Assembly: GCA_004565275.1 (NCBI GenBank)
Contig: SDOX01000126.1
Location: forward strand, 470-64,469
Direction: 5' to 3'
From: Nannochloropsis salina CCMP1776
Taxonomy: Eukaryota; Sar; Eustigmatophyceae; Eustigmatales; Monodopsidaceae
DNA: 64,000 nucleotides
Made by a program: the position numbers and the translations under genes. Position 1 is the stretch's first letter. Each line of letters starts with the position of its first letter. Below are positions 47,288-59,370 of the stretch, in pieces. Under the pieces are notes generated by a model, which was not told the origin of the DNA, searched no databases, and saw nothing but the letters and a program-made list of their open reading frames with translations.

Positions 47288-50200
47288 ATGCCAGATACGG
47301 ACGAAGCTTTGGCTGTAGTGGCAGGGTTATTGTTGCGAGTGAGGTAAGTTTATGGGCACCGGTGTCGCCGGTAATTATCTCCCTGATCTATTTATGGCGT
47401 CACGCCCTTTTCAACTCGTCGACTCTATTCATGTACAGGGAGGACAAGAACGTCGGCACGTCAACATGTGGTAAAGCCAGCACCACACCGGAGGGACATG
47501 CTGAATGCGTGGGAAAAGTTGCCGCCCGCCAAGATGTAAGTGGAATGCCCAGCCCTCAGGGACATATCTGTCAGCGTGCCCTGAGACTCAAATACACATT
47601 ATTGCTTGCTATGAACAGTGCCTGCCAACCACCGATGCTAGCGGCAGTACACGTAATGTGCATCGTGCACAGACAGCGCAGCGGAGCGCGGGCACGGAAA
47701 GTGGCAGAGGTGAGAGGTTTAGGATGCATGTGTCGGAGCTCGGTGTCACTGCCGAGGAGACTGGACGGCACGCCTGTGTCTGGCTTGAGGCTGGGAAAAT
47801 ATTCTACATAAATGTAGAGAGGAAGATGCATGTATGTATATTGCTGGGTTTTCTTGGGCCGCCACTCAACGTCGCCTGTCTTCGCTCTTCCTGCTGTGCC
47901 CCCTCCCCCTTCGACAGCCCCGTCCACGCAACCGCCCCCCCGCGCCACGGGCTCGACAATGACGACGCTCGCCCGAGTGGGCAAGAAAAAGCGGGGTCGG
48001 CCAAAGGCTTCGCGAATGATGAGGGAAGAGAGAGGCTTCACCCGGAAGCGGAGGCTGGGCCCGACCGTGGGCTCGGGAAAGGAAGGAGGGGGAAGTACAA
48101 CGGATGACGAGGGAGAGCAAAAGGATCCCTCAGGCAAAGCATTGAAAAAGGGGCTGGTAGCACGCTTCAATGACCCTGCTGGGGCCTCGTTCTGGTGACT
48201 ATGGCGGGAGGGGGAGGGAATGGCAGGGGTGGGTATTGGACAGGCATCCGTCAGAGAATATTTCTTTTTCAAGATTGTCGCCCGGGGCTCATCCCCTGGC
48301 CCTGATTCTGACGCAGACAGTCGCGTCCCGCCTCGCGGACCCCTTTTATCCTCCCTCCTACCGCCTTTGTTCCTTTCTCCTCTTCCCTCTTGCCCTGCCC
48401 CCCCCCATGACCTCACCTTCCTCCCTCTCGCCCTCCCCCCCCCCTGCGCCAGGCACTCCCGACCCCACCACTTGATCGACCAGGACAGTGCGCTCATCTG
48501 CACGGCCCGGATGGATATGGTGGCGGCGGCCGTCTCACTGGTCAAGAGCCAGAGGCTGGACCCCGTGAAGGCCCACGACTTCCTGTGAGGGAGGGAGGGA
48601 GGGAGGGAGGGAGGGAAGGAGGGTAGACGGATGTGGGCTTCGCTACACTGATTCTCGTGCTTCATGGTGGTCGACGAAGACGTTCCCTTCCCCGCATCCA
48701 TGGATCGATCCCATGGGCCAAAATGCCTCCCGCGGCCCCTCACCTTCCCCTCGCCCGCGCTTCCCCCCCTCGCGCCCAGGTACATGGTCCACTGCTTCTC
48801 CCAGAGCACCGGCCAAGACGTCAGCAACGGCTTGAGTGTGGTACGACCTCCCTCCCTGCCCGTCTTCCGCCCCTCATTCCAGCCCCGAATCTCGCCCTCG
48901 CCCCCCACCCGGCTTCACACAGATCTCTCTCCCCCTCCCCCCTCCTTCCCCATCCCCTCCTCCCTCCCCATTTCCTCCTCCTTCCCCTCCCCCTCCTCCC
49001 TCCCCTCCCCTTCTTTTCAGGCCTTGGCCGCCATGCTCGCCTCCTACACGCCCTACCAGGAGCAGCAACGGCAGGGCTACCCCCTCATTCCCCGGTGCAC
49101 GGCCGCCGCCCTCGCCGCCCGCCTGACCAAGGACGAGACTGCCTGCTACCTGGTCTCCAGGGGGGGGTTCGGGCACCACCACGTGGTCGAGTGAGTGGGC
49201 GGGAGGGGGAGGGAGACGGCTGGTCCTTTGCGGCCCGGCCTCTGGTTGAAAGAGCCGAAGCTTCCCTTTCCTCCCATTCCCCCACCCTTCCCCTCCCTGC
49301 ACGTGCTACGTCCCAGATGATGCTCACCTCCCGTATGCCATCCCTCCCTCCCTCCCTCCCTCCCTCCCTCCCAGATGTAACGAGCGCATGGCCACCGTCT
49401 TCCTCCCCAACCCCGAGATCCAGGGGCTCGTGCACCAGACCGGCCTAGGGTCTTCGGCCTTCTGGGGCCGCTTCGTCTGCAACGAGAGCCTGCTCTCGCT
49501 CTACGCAGCCCTCGTCACGCTCATGCTCGGGTACGGGTCGAAGACGCAGATCGACGTGGTGCTTAAGGTGGGAGGAAGGAGAGGGGGAGGGCGGAAAAGA
49601 GGACGGGGGGAGGGAGGGAGGGGAGGGGAGGATGGAGAGGAGAGGGCAAGGAAGCAGGACAAAGGCGTGCCAAGAGAGCCGCTTGACCCGCTTTTCCCCT
49701 CTTTCTCGATTCTCACTTCCCTCTTGCCGCCTCTCTACCCCCTCTTTGTCACCTCCTCCCTCCCTCCCTCCCTCCCTCCCTCCCTCCTCCCCTTCCCTCC
49801 GGTCCACACAGTGCCGGACCCTCCAAGGGGAGATCGCCCGCTGCCTCGCGAGCCTTGGCTTTCACTGTGACTCGGACGTAAGCACATGCGCCTCGCTACC
49901 CCCCCCCTCTACCTCCACGTCTTGCATCCCTCCCGCTCCATTCCCCTCCTATCTCCTCTTTCCGCCCCTGCATTTTCTCTCTCCCTCCTGATTTCCCTTG
50001 TCTGCTTTCCTTCCTTCTCCTCCCCCCCCCCATTTCCTTACTACAAGCCCCAGAATAGTCCGTCACCTCCCTCCGTTCACTCAGCTTACCTGGTCCTCCC
50101 TCCCTTTCCCCTCCCCTCCCTTCCCCCCTCCCTCGCTCCCTCCCTCCTTCCCTCCCTCCCTCCCTCCCTCCCTCGCCCCAGGGGAGAGGGATCCTCATCC

Positions 50201-51252
50201 TTCGTCTCTGGCCCCTCGTCGCCCGCAACTTCAGCTTGGGCGGCGCCAACTCTGTCTCCTCGCCCCCGCTCTTTCCCCCTCCCTCCCCCCCGCCCTCCCA
50301 GAGCTTTCCTGCCGAACCCCCCTCCCTCCGTCCTTGGGAGCCCCATACCGACAACGAGAACAGGACTCACAGCAACAGCGGCGTGAGTCAGAGCAACTGG
50401 AGCAGCGGCTACAGCGGCTTCAGTGATCAGAGTGACGTCAACAAGGGCAATGGTGCTGGTTACTCAGACAACATTTACATCAGTACGCGCAGTTACGGCG
50501 GTTACTCAGACAACAGTTACATCAGTTCGCGCAGTAACGGCGGTTACTCAGACAACAGTTACATCAGTTCGCGCAGTAACGGCGGTTACTCAGACAACAG
50601 TTACATCAGTTCGCGCAGTTACGGCGGTTACTCAGACAACAATGACATCAGTTCGCGCAGTAACGGCGGTTACTCAGACAACAGTTACATCAGTTCGCGC
50701 AGTAACGGCGGTTACTCGGACAACAGTTACATCAGTACGCGCAGTTACGGCGGTTACTCGGACAACAGCTACATCAGTTCGCGCAGTAACGGCGGTTACT
50801 CAGACAACTCTTACAGCACTCAGAGTCACGGCGGTTTCCATGACTCGAGTCACGGGCCCTACGGCACCCACGATAGTCAGAGGAACGGCCTCAAGAGTGG
50901 CAGCATCTGTAGCGGTCAAGCCCTTGGAGGGCGGGTTCTCAAGACGTTGGGAGGGAAATCCCCTGACCCTCCCTCCTCCCCTGTCACCTCCTCCACCACC
51001 CTCTCCTCCCTTCGCCCCACCACCTCGCTTTCCCCCTCCTCCCCTTTTCTCCTCCCTCCCTCATCACCCTTCCTCCGGCGCCTCTCTGGGCTCATAAATC
51101 GCTCTCTCGCCTCCTTAAAAACGAGCTGTCCTGCTTCTCCTCCACCCGCTTCGTCCCTCCTCCAGGGAAGTCGTGAAGAGAAAGGCGAAGGGAGGGATGA
51201 GGAGGGGGACATCGGGTCTGGGCAGCAGACGGGGAGGGAGGCAAGAGGATGA
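47288..51252 (+). CDS. AT-hook protein with an unrecognised core and a Tyr/Ser/Gly repeat tail
   Basis: Ten exons with consistent GT-AG sites and phase: 47288-47343, 47439-47535, 47619-47709, 47918-48194, 48453-48584, 48780-48840, 49021-49190, 49375-49567, 49812-49877 and 50182-51252, giving 737 residues. Residues 104-111 read KKKRGRPK, an AT-hook-like DNA-binding motif in a basic stretch. Residues of about 175-405 form a globular-looking core that I do not recognise (RMDMVAAAVSLVKSQRLDPV; QGYPLIPRCTAAALAARLTK; LVHQTGLGSSAFWGRFVC; RGILILRLWPLVARNFSLGG). Residues of about 473-598 are 14-residue repeats of the type GGYSDNSYISSRSN, a low-complexity, potentially phase-separating segment. The C-terminus is Pro/Ser-rich. 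Nuclear location is likely. The function is unknown; a chromatin or transcription role is only suggested by the AT-hook. Confidence 0.72.
50452..50840 (+). repeat. 42-bp coding minisatellite
   Basis: Eight full copies and a partial one of a 42-bp unit encoding a 14-residue Gly-Gly-Tyr-Ser-Asp-Asn-type repeat. Copies differ by a few bases (Ser/Asn/Tyr/Thr swaps). The unit is a multiple of three, so the array can change length without a frameshift. Confidence 0.93.
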
Positions 51253-52371
51253 GGGGGCCATGATCGGGGGATGGGGTATAGAGGGAGGGGAGGAACTGAG
51301 GGAGGAAGAGGCGAGGGCGAGGGAAGTTGAAGGAGAGGATAGCAGCAGTGTCCTGGGGGCCGATGGAGGAGAGAAAGAAGATAGAGAGGAGGGAGGAGGA
51401 TCGGGCAAGGGGGAGTGAAGTGGTCCTTCTGTGGCCAACGCGAGGGGTGTGAGGAGGCAGTACCAAGAAGCACATGAGGAGGAGGAAATGGACGAGGGAG
51501 GGACAAAGATCAGGCACGGAGAAGGAGGTGGAGAGGAAGAGATTCGGTGAGGAGGGAGGAGGGGGGGGGGGGAGGCCCCGATGCATGGATCCGTGACGAA
51601 ATGGAAGACGTGCATGCATGTGGACGAGAGAATGAACTTCATGGAGAAGAGTGAGGGGGGAGGGGAAGAGGGTACATAGCGAGGGGAAGCGGGAGTAGGT
51701 GACAGGGAAGGGGGAAGAACGCTGCGAAGTGCTTGTGCCGGCACGTGGGAGAAGTTGGCGAGAGAGAGAAGAGGGCGAGGGAGAGGCTTCATTTGTAGTG
51801 GCGTGATGGAGAAGAACCAGATTTTTATGCTGTGTAACCCGAAAAGCTGTTGAGCACATGTAAAAAAAGAAGTTAAAACGTGGGTAAATAATACATACGT
51901 CGTTCGTACAAAGATTTGATACCTTGTCTTGGGATGGGGAGTAACGGGAGACATAAGCCTTTTCCAATCAAAGTCTCATCCTTGGTTTTAGGATGGAAGA
52001 ACGGAAGCTGGTTCTATGTCGACAGACGAACGCCTGAAGTTTCCTCGTCTACTTCTCTGTGCCGTTATTGCCCTTCCCTCAGCAACCCCCCCCCAATCCG
52101 TGTGCGCGTTTCACAGGAAGGATCCGAGGCGCACTTATGTTTACGTACATATTTCTTTGATTTACCAATATTTCCTCACGAGATGTATATATATATCTTT
52201 AATTTACCAATAGTTGCTGATGAGGAGCTTTTCCTTCACCCCCCCGAATCTGGTATAGCGTGACGTTAATTTACCAATAGTTGCTCATGAGGAGCTTTTC
52301 CTTCACCCCCCCGAATCTGGCATAGCGTGACAGGAATGGAGGAGAGAGGCAGGGAGGGAAGAGGGGAGGTT
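51253..52371. other. Convergent intergenic region
   Basis: About 1.1 kb between the AT-hook gene and the kinase. The left part is purine-rich, which leaves two long overlapping minus-strand frames open that look like composition artefacts. The right part is AT-rich and contains a 67-bp tandem duplication. Confidence 0.5.
52201..52331. repeat. 67-bp tandem duplication
   Basis: The sequence starting 'aatttaccaatagttgctga' at 52201 repeats from 52268 with only a few changes. A third, degenerate start ('atttaccaatatttcctcac') lies near 52160. It sits in the 3' flank of the kinase gene. Confidence 0.9.
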
Positions 52372-55300
52372 CTAGAAGGAGGGGGAAGCGATCAGCGCCC
52401 GGGCCTCTTTCATCACATCGGAAAGGGAGGGGCGGAGGGAGGGGTCGGGATTCAGACAAAAGGTGATGAGTTGGTTGAAGGCGGGAGAAAAAGAGGAGGA
52501 AGAGGAGGAGGAGGAGGGAGGGAACGGGAGGGGAGGCGCGTTGCGAGGTGGAAACGAGTAGCGGCCACTGCGAGGGTTGAAGAGGAAGAAGGAGGGACAG
52601 AGAAAGGGAGGGAAGAGCGGGTTGACAAGAAAGGAAGAGGAACGGAGAAAGGAAGGGAAGAGGGGAAGAGGGGTAGAGACTTCGGGGACGCAAGGGTTCA
52701 GAGATAGGGTAATGCTGCCAGGTCCAAGGATGGGGGGAAGAGAGAGAGGGAGGGAGGAGGGAGGGAGGAGGGAGGGTTTACTTGAGGATGCCTAGCCTGA
52801 GGACTCCCTCGGTGGGAGACTCGAAGGGCGAGCGACCGTACGCGAGGCAGTAAAGGAGACAGCCCATGGCCCAAACGTCCACGCGGGAGTCGACGGGCAC
52901 GTTGGGGAGGACCTGGGAAGGGACCGAGGAATGGAGGGAGGGAGGGAAGGGGAGTGAGCCAGCCAGGTTGCTTTCCTTGGGCCAAGACACGTGAAAAGAG
53001 GCTCGATCGTTGATCTCTGCCAGGAAGAGGGAAAGGAGGGGGGGGAGGAGAAAGAGGAGGAAATAAAGGAGGTTTCTTTCCTACTTGCGTGAGCTCTGGA
53101 GGTCGGTAAGCGGGAGAGCACTTGGCTGCGGCTTGTTCTTCGAGCAGGAGGGCGGCGCGGCGCTCGATCACAGTTTGGGTGGCGGGAGAGCAGCAGGAGC
53201 CAAAGTCCATGAGGAGGGGCTGGAGAGAAAGAGAAAGGAGGAAGGGAGGTTGGGAAGGGGGGAGACGGAGGGAGCGGGGGCGGATGGGATAGGTGGAAGG
53301 GAGGATCGTAAGAAGGAAGGAGAGTGGATCCATGAGGTCGAAAAGAAGCGATCGTCCTTGGGGACACTGAGGCCACACATGTCGCGAGTGGCATTCGATT
53401 GCATTGGGAGCGGGGCGCTTCGACGTATGATAGGGAGGCACAGCATCCACGTCCTCACTAACCGCACTGTCAGCTCTGAGAGTTCATGTTTTGCCTCCCA
53501 TGGTGCGTCATTTCAGCCCATAGTGGGCGAAGAGAAGGAGGTGGGGGGGGGGAGGGAGGGAGGGAGGGAGGGAGGGAGGGTGTACCTGGCCTTGGTCAGA
53601 GAGGAGCACGTTGTGCGGCTTGATGTCCCAGTGGGCGATGTCGTGTTCGTGAAGGGCGAGGAGGCCTAGACAGGAAAGGAGGGAAGGGGGGAGGAAGGGA
53701 GGGAGGAGGGAGGGAGACTGAGCGAGGCAACCTGGAGAGAGGGCGACACAGGCAGGGAGGAAGGTGGGGAGGGAGGCGGGGGGAGGATTGTGTTTAGGAA
53801 TCGAGGAGACAGGGAGAGGGCAAAGGCAGGAAAAAGTCTGAGGATTTACAGGATAAGCGCATGAAAAAAAGAGAAGGAGAGAGGGAAGAGAAGGGATTAG
53901 CAACAGGCAGTGAAGGATTCGAGGCCCGTGGGGGAGGGAGGGAGGGAGGGGACGACGTGGTAGCATTACCTTGACAGATGCCAAAGAAGGTTCGAAGGAC
54001 CTCACGCTCCGTGAAGGGCCAGTTGGTGTTGGCTCTAGGCGTGAGGGGAGGGCGGGAAGGAGATGGCGGACATGATCCGTCCGTGGAGTGAGTGGGTGGG
54101 GAAGGGCTTCCAGGGAGAAGGGAGCGGCCGGGTACTCTTAAAGAAGAAAGGGAGGGAGGGAGGCGAAGAGGAAAAGGAAGAGGAAGAGGAAGAGGGAAAG
54201 AGGGGAGGGGGAAAGGAGGGTACCTGTCGATGGCGTCCGTCAAAGAGCCTCGTCGGCAAAAGGGAAAGAGGAAAGCCATCTCCCGACACGTGTGGCCCCC
54301 CTTGCTGCTGCGAGAGGCGAGGGAATCGAGGAGGGGAAGGAGGGAGGGGTGCTGGACAGCACGGAGGACCTGCAGACGGGGGGAAGACGTTGTGAGGGTG
54401 GATAAAGGGGAGGTGAAGAGGAAGGGAAGAGAGGGCGGGCGGGAGGGAGGGCGGGAAGGAGAGAGGGAAGGAGAGAGGGAGGGGCCGCACCTTGAGCTCG
54501 TTGGCGGCGTCCCGGACTGCCTCCTCGTGAAAGCAGAGCATGCGCTTCAGCGCCAAGGTCTGACCTGAGGCCTCGTCTCTGACCAGGTACACCTAGTGAG
54601 GGAGGGAGAGAGGAAGGGCGAAGAGGAGGGAGGTGAGACATCCTCACCGTCGCGACTGCCCCCTCCCACTCCCTTCGCTCCCTCCCTCCGCCCTCCCTCC
54701 CTTGCCTTGCTGTACCCTCCTTCGGCCACCTCTCTCCCCAAGCGGACTCGGTGCCCACCCTCCATCTCGATGATCCCCCCCCCTCCTCCTCCCCCTCCTC
54801 CGATTCCTCCCTCCATCCCTGCTTGCGCGAGCTCAGAGACACGGCCCGCGGCTTTTGAGACGGCGCCCCCCAGCGCATTCAAGAGGGAGGAAGGGAGGGA
54901 GGAAGGGATAGAGGCAGAGGAGGTCCGTCGGGGGCGGGAGGAGGAGGGGGGGAGGGAGGAAGGGAGGGAGGACGGGGGTACCCTGTGGCTGGTGTTTGCG
55001 TTCGATCTGCAGACGGTGCTTGATGCCCTCCCTTGTGTAGGGGGATGGACGCGCCAGGGGGATGACCTAGGAGGACGCGGGACAGGGAGAAGAGACATGA
55101 CTGTCCTCGCTCTGCACGGCAGAAGCTTGCACGCCCTCCCAACATTGCCATCACCCTTGCCCTCCTTCCCCCCCCCCCTCCTCCCTCCCTCCCGCCTTCC
55201 TTCCCTCCCTCTCCTTCCATGCACAACCCCCCGCCGTCGAGCTCAGAGACACCCCTTCTCCGCCCCCCCCCCCCTCCCCTCGGCCCCGACCTCCCCCCCT

Positions 55301-55639
55301 CCCTCGGCCCCGACCTCCAAGGACACTGTCCGGCTCTCCTCCTCCACGGGCACTAAAGTCGCGGGATGGGCCAGATCGATCCGCCGCTTCCTGTCCGCCG
55401 AGAGCGCGACGAGCTGCCACCCACCCAAAGGCTCTCCCAAAACCTACCGTGGAGCAGGGAAATTAGGGAGAAGAAGGGACGAAAGGGTAAAAACGCAGGG
55501 AGGGAGTGGGAAAAACAGGGCGGGATCCGGGGCCCTCGCTTTCACAATGCATGCGCCACACCGCTATTCCGAGACACGCACGTGCTCGACGGAAGAATCG
55601 TGCTCGCACAGGCATGCACCAGGAAATCTCAGCGAGCAT
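52372..55639 (-). CDS. STK16-type (NAK family) Ser/Thr protein kinase with HWD motif
   Basis: A minus-strand multi-exon kinase. Core motifs in order: glycine loop LGREVAEGGYSKVYLV (split by an intron); VAIK-type Lys in LALKRMLCF; GSLTDAIDR hinge region; catalytic loop HEHDIAHWDIKPHNVLL (near 53630); LMDFGSC; AAAKCSPAYRPPEL; DSRVDVWAMGCLLYCLAYGR; and a final exon ending RPSLSDVMKEARALIASPSF. The AAAKC...YRPPEL and PHNVLLSDQGQ features fit STK16/MPSK1, a Golgi/membrane kinase of the NAK family. The catalytic-loop Arg of HRD is Trp here, while the Asp and downstream Lys and Asn remain. Proposed 5' exons (about 55639-54720, starting MLAEISWCMPVRARFF) join in phase, but the start is tentative. The stop is at 52372-52374. 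Confidence 0.78.
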
Positions 55640-56840
55640 GGTGTGACTGCTCAATTTCTGCAAAGGGGAGGATGGTCGGAGTACGCCCCATTCCCGTCGC
55701 TCTTCTATTTCCCCACCTCTGCAGCCACCCCCGCAGGAGGAAACGCCGCCAATATATCGTGGGCTTTCAAGAGTCCGGAGGATGGCATATTCATTTCAAA
55801 GCAGCAGGGGATGAATGACGAGCTCTCGACATCGTCCTCGTCTACGCCGCAAGCAGAGGAGGCGTAACCAGAAGACGGGTCTTGTATGGAGTAGAGTATA
55901 CGAATTGGAAGGGGCATGCTGTTCTCGCCTACAATGAAAAAAAATAAAGATAACGTGTGTTCGGAAAAAAGAATTTGAAAAAGATTGACTAACAGCGACC
56001 ATAAACTTAACACAATTGCCTCTTTTGTAACCTTGGCCGCAACACTAGGGGAGAGGAACTGATATGTCAACGAAATGCCACCGATCAGGAAAATCTTGCG
56101 AAACCCTGTTGCTAAGAAATTTTCAAAACTAGCAAAATTGATCCCATTGCTAACCATCCTTTGAGGTCGTCGCTTTTGGGACTTTGTGGCAGTACCATTT
56201 GTCTGATCAGCATCGCCCAAGTCCTTTCAACAAGCCCAGAGCGAGCTAGCCAGCGATTAGGCGAGGTGCCTTCAAAATGCACCAGAATGAGACTGGAGTC
56301 CTCTCCATCGTTCGCAAAGCAAGCACGTGCACTTGAAGTGACCCATTTGAGTCCGCCGGTCATTGTCCTCCGTCTTTTAGGAAACCAAAGTGGTATAAAT
56401 GTGGGAGTTGAATTGCTTGGGGCAAAATGTCATAACGCCTGGCGCTAGCGGATGCTGACGAACGCTTTTTCGAGCAACTGAAAACACAAAGCTGCGTTTG
56501 AGCACCACTACCACATAATGATGAACAATGGTATAGGTGTCCAAAAATTAAGAAGCTTTGATGATCGGCTTTGGACGTTAGATAGTCAGAATTAGGGACC
56601 AGATCCTGTTTTAACCTCCTGGTGCTTGTCGTCTACTTGGTGCTCCAGGCCAAAACTCACTACTGTTAAAGCAGATTGCCTCCCACACTTTCGTGATTCT
56701 CTGTCTAGAGCAGTAACTTATGTCATTACACGTATCTAGAGATTGTGGGTACGCCGTGCTTTGCCATGTGGCCCTAAATTACAATCGTTCCTCTGTCCCT
56801 GCAGGATCGAACGGGACTGTTTCCTTTCTAAGAAGACAGC
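55640..56840. other. Intergenic region between divergent genes
   Basis: About 1.2 kb, AT-rich. The minus strand has an ATG-started frame of 83 codons (56363 down to 56112) and a longer non-ATG frame at 55705-56220. Neither has a recognisable domain, so neither is called as a gene. Confidence 0.45.
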
Positions 56841-59370
56841 ATGGATGAAGCTAAGCCAAGCACCGTACAAGCAGCGTATTCCTTGTCAGCCACGAGCAAG
56901 GGAACGTGGTGGGGAAAGACCGCCGTGGAGGTAATAGGGAATGACAAGAAAAGGATGTGTGGACCATCTCGCTTGCCCTTTCAAGAAGTCTCTGACATTC
57001 GACTGCTCTGTTACTTCCATACCACCCCAAATTTACATATCTGTGTATTTGTAGGTGATCGAGGCCCTTCGAGACGGGCACGTGACACCTTTGGAGCTGG
57101 TGGATGTGGCGGAGGCGCGGATCCGGTAGGGTAACAAGAGGGATGAAGGAGATGGGGCCAGATTGCGTAGGTTGCCATCAAACCCCAGATAGCGAGAGAG
57201 AGGTGATTTGAATGAAAACACTTTTCCACAAGGCTCCCTTCCCCACATCCTGTACCCCCGCCATGGCTCCAGCGCCACGGACGATGCCGTGAACGCCACT
57301 CCCGTCCTGTGTCCTGCTCGCGCCCGCGAGCACGCGCGTCGCCTGGCCTCCTCCCCCACGACCTCCCTCCCTCCCTCCCCTCCTTCTTCCTCCCGACGGG
57401 GCTACCTGTACGGCCTACCTCTCCTCATTAAGGTAGAGTGCCGGCGCTGGCCCTCCTCATTCCTGCTCCACCCTTGCTTCTTACCTTCCAGCATCCACAC
57501 GGCTCATCTCCCCTTTTACGCATCTCCCATCTTCTTCTTCTTGCCTACATCTTTGGAAAAAAGAGTGTTTCGTTCTTTAATTTTTCTCGTGCCGTTCTTC
57601 AACCGATCACCATGTTCCCTGCCCTCGTCCACTCCCTTCCCCCCCTCCCTCCCTCCCTCCCTCCCTCCCTCCCTGCTTCCCTCCCTCCATACCTCCTCAG
57701 GATCTCACCCCTGTGGCCGGCGTTCGGTTTACACGCGGGTGCCCCCTCTTCGCCGACGTCATCGCTCCGTCTCCCTCCCCGCCGTTCGTGAGAAGGCTGG
57801 AAGAGAAGGGGGGCGTGGTGCTCGGCAAAACCAACACGCCCGAGGTCGGGAAAGAGGGCGGGAGGGAGGGAGGGAGGGAGGGCGGGAGGGAGGGAGGAGG
57901 AAAAATGGCGTAGAAGGGAAAGGGGAAAGCAGGAATTTTGCGAGGCCCGCCGGGTGACCCGCAGGCCTCGATTCTCAGAGCCTTTCCACTCCTACCTCGC
58001 CGTGATCCCCCCCTTCCTCCCTCCCGCCTCCCTCCCTNNNNNNNNNNNNNNNNNNNNNNNNNNNNNNNNNNNNNNNNNNNNNNNNNNNNNNNNNNNNNNN
58101 NNNNNNNNNNNNNNNNNNNNNNNNNNNNNNNNNNNNNNNNNNNNNNNNNNNNNNNNNNNNNNNNNNNNNNNNNNNNNNNNNNNNNNNNNNNNNNNNNNNN
58201 NNNNNNNNNNNNNNNNNNNNNNNNNNNNNNNNNNNNNNNNNNNNNNNNNNNNNNNNNNNNNNNNNNNNNNNNNNNNNNNNNNNNNNNNNNNNNNNNNNNN
58301 NNNNNNNNNNNNNNNNNNNNNNNNNNNNNNNNNNNNNNNNNNNNNNNNNNNNNNNNNNNNNNNNNNNNNNNNNNNNNNNNNNNNNNNNNNNNGGGAGGGA
58401 GGGAGGGCGGGAGGGAGGAGAGGACAGGCCGCCCGCGGTCTTGAGCCTCCTGCGCCTCTCCTTTATGCCGTTTAATTTTTACGGCGCCCTTCCTCCGCGC
58501 GCCCCCCCCCGGATTTCAGGCCAAGAAGGCGCATCAGGCCTACGTGAAGGACTGGCTGGGCTTCTTCCAAGACTTTGATTTCCTGCTGACGCCCGCGGTC
58601 ATGGTAAGGAGGGGGGGAAGACAGGAGGCGCGAGGGGAGGAGGAAACAGCCGAAGAGGGAAGAAAGGAAAACGGCTGCTGGGGACGTCATCCTCTCCCCC
58701 TCCAGTCCAGTCTCCACACCGCTTCCTACCTCTTTCCCCCTTCCTCGATTTTCTGGTTCGCCGCCACCAGCTCCCCCCTTTCCACGCAGAGCTCCGATAC
58801 CCCACCCACGTCGCCGCCACCCCCCTGCCGTCCTACATCGACTGGCTCCGACTTTCCTCCGTGGTCACCCTTTCCTGCGGTCCTAGCCTCTCCCTCCCCT
58901 GCGGCCTGACTCGAGACGGCCGTCCCGTGGGACTGCAGATCATCGGTGAGATGGAGGGGGTAGTGTGCGGGGGGGGGGGAGCGGAGGAAGAGTAAAGGGC
59001 GGATTCGATACCTCTGCTGGTGTGGTGGGAAGGGGAGAGGAACAAATGAGGAGCGGCAGGATGGACGACTGGCCTTCCTAAGACAATTTCTCCTTGTCCA
59101 CTTGTAGGTCCTCCCTACAGCGAAGCGCGCATGCTGGCATTGGCGGCTCTGTACGAAACAGCTCACCCCTTTCACAGTTTAGTGCCACGGGAGCCTTTTG
59201 GTGGTGGAAGTTGGACGGATGGAAGGAACGAAGAGAGGGAGAGAGATGTGGCCTCTCTTGTTCAATATCAAGGCCCGAGGACAAGGGAAGAAGCGGCCAG
59301 GTTGTGCGGAGTGGAAGATATTGGGATGGAAGGGAAGCAATTGAGGGAGGGGTCGCGATCCTTCTTGTGA
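56841..59370 (+). CDS. Amidase-signature family hydrolase, interrupted by an assembly gap
   Basis: Exons before the gap: 56841-56930, 57055-57125, 57273-57432 and 57701-57844. After it: 58520-58603, 58792-58945 and 59108-59370. All joins are in phase. The N-terminal helix AVEVIEALRDGHVTPLELVD, the block GYLYGLPLLIKD with the catalytic Lys, and GGVVLGKTNTPE are classic amidase-signature features. Downstream come DFDFLLTPAVM and LSLPCGLTRDGRPVGLQIIG. The Ser-Gly-rich motif carrying the other two catalytic serines should lie between TNTPE and the first post-gap exon, so it is missing with the gap. Amidase-signature enzymes normally need about 250 residues here; only about 675 bp, mostly N, are present, so the gap length is probably an underestimate. 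The substrate cannot be inferred. Confidence 0.85.
58038..58392. other. Assembly gap, 355 N
   Basis: Unsequenced stretch inside the amidase gene. The left flank is a CCCT-type pyrimidine array and the right flank a GGGA-type purine array, so the two sides are near inverted complements. That could explain the failed assembly. Confidence 0.98.

Noticed and set aside
47571-48908. 445-codon minus-strand frame
   Set aside because: It lies antisense to AT-hook gene exons whose splice phases all agree, and its sequence is low-complexity.
51092-51967. Long minus-strand open frames (291 and 279 codons) in two overlapping frames
   Set aside because: Two frames are open at once over polypurine DNA, and the products are Ser/Pro/Leu-rich with no domains. 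They also overlap the 3' end of the AT-hook gene.
54596-55867. 423-codon plus-strand frame
   Set aside because: It covers the antisense of kinase exons with kinase motifs. The frame is kept open by CCCT-type sequence.
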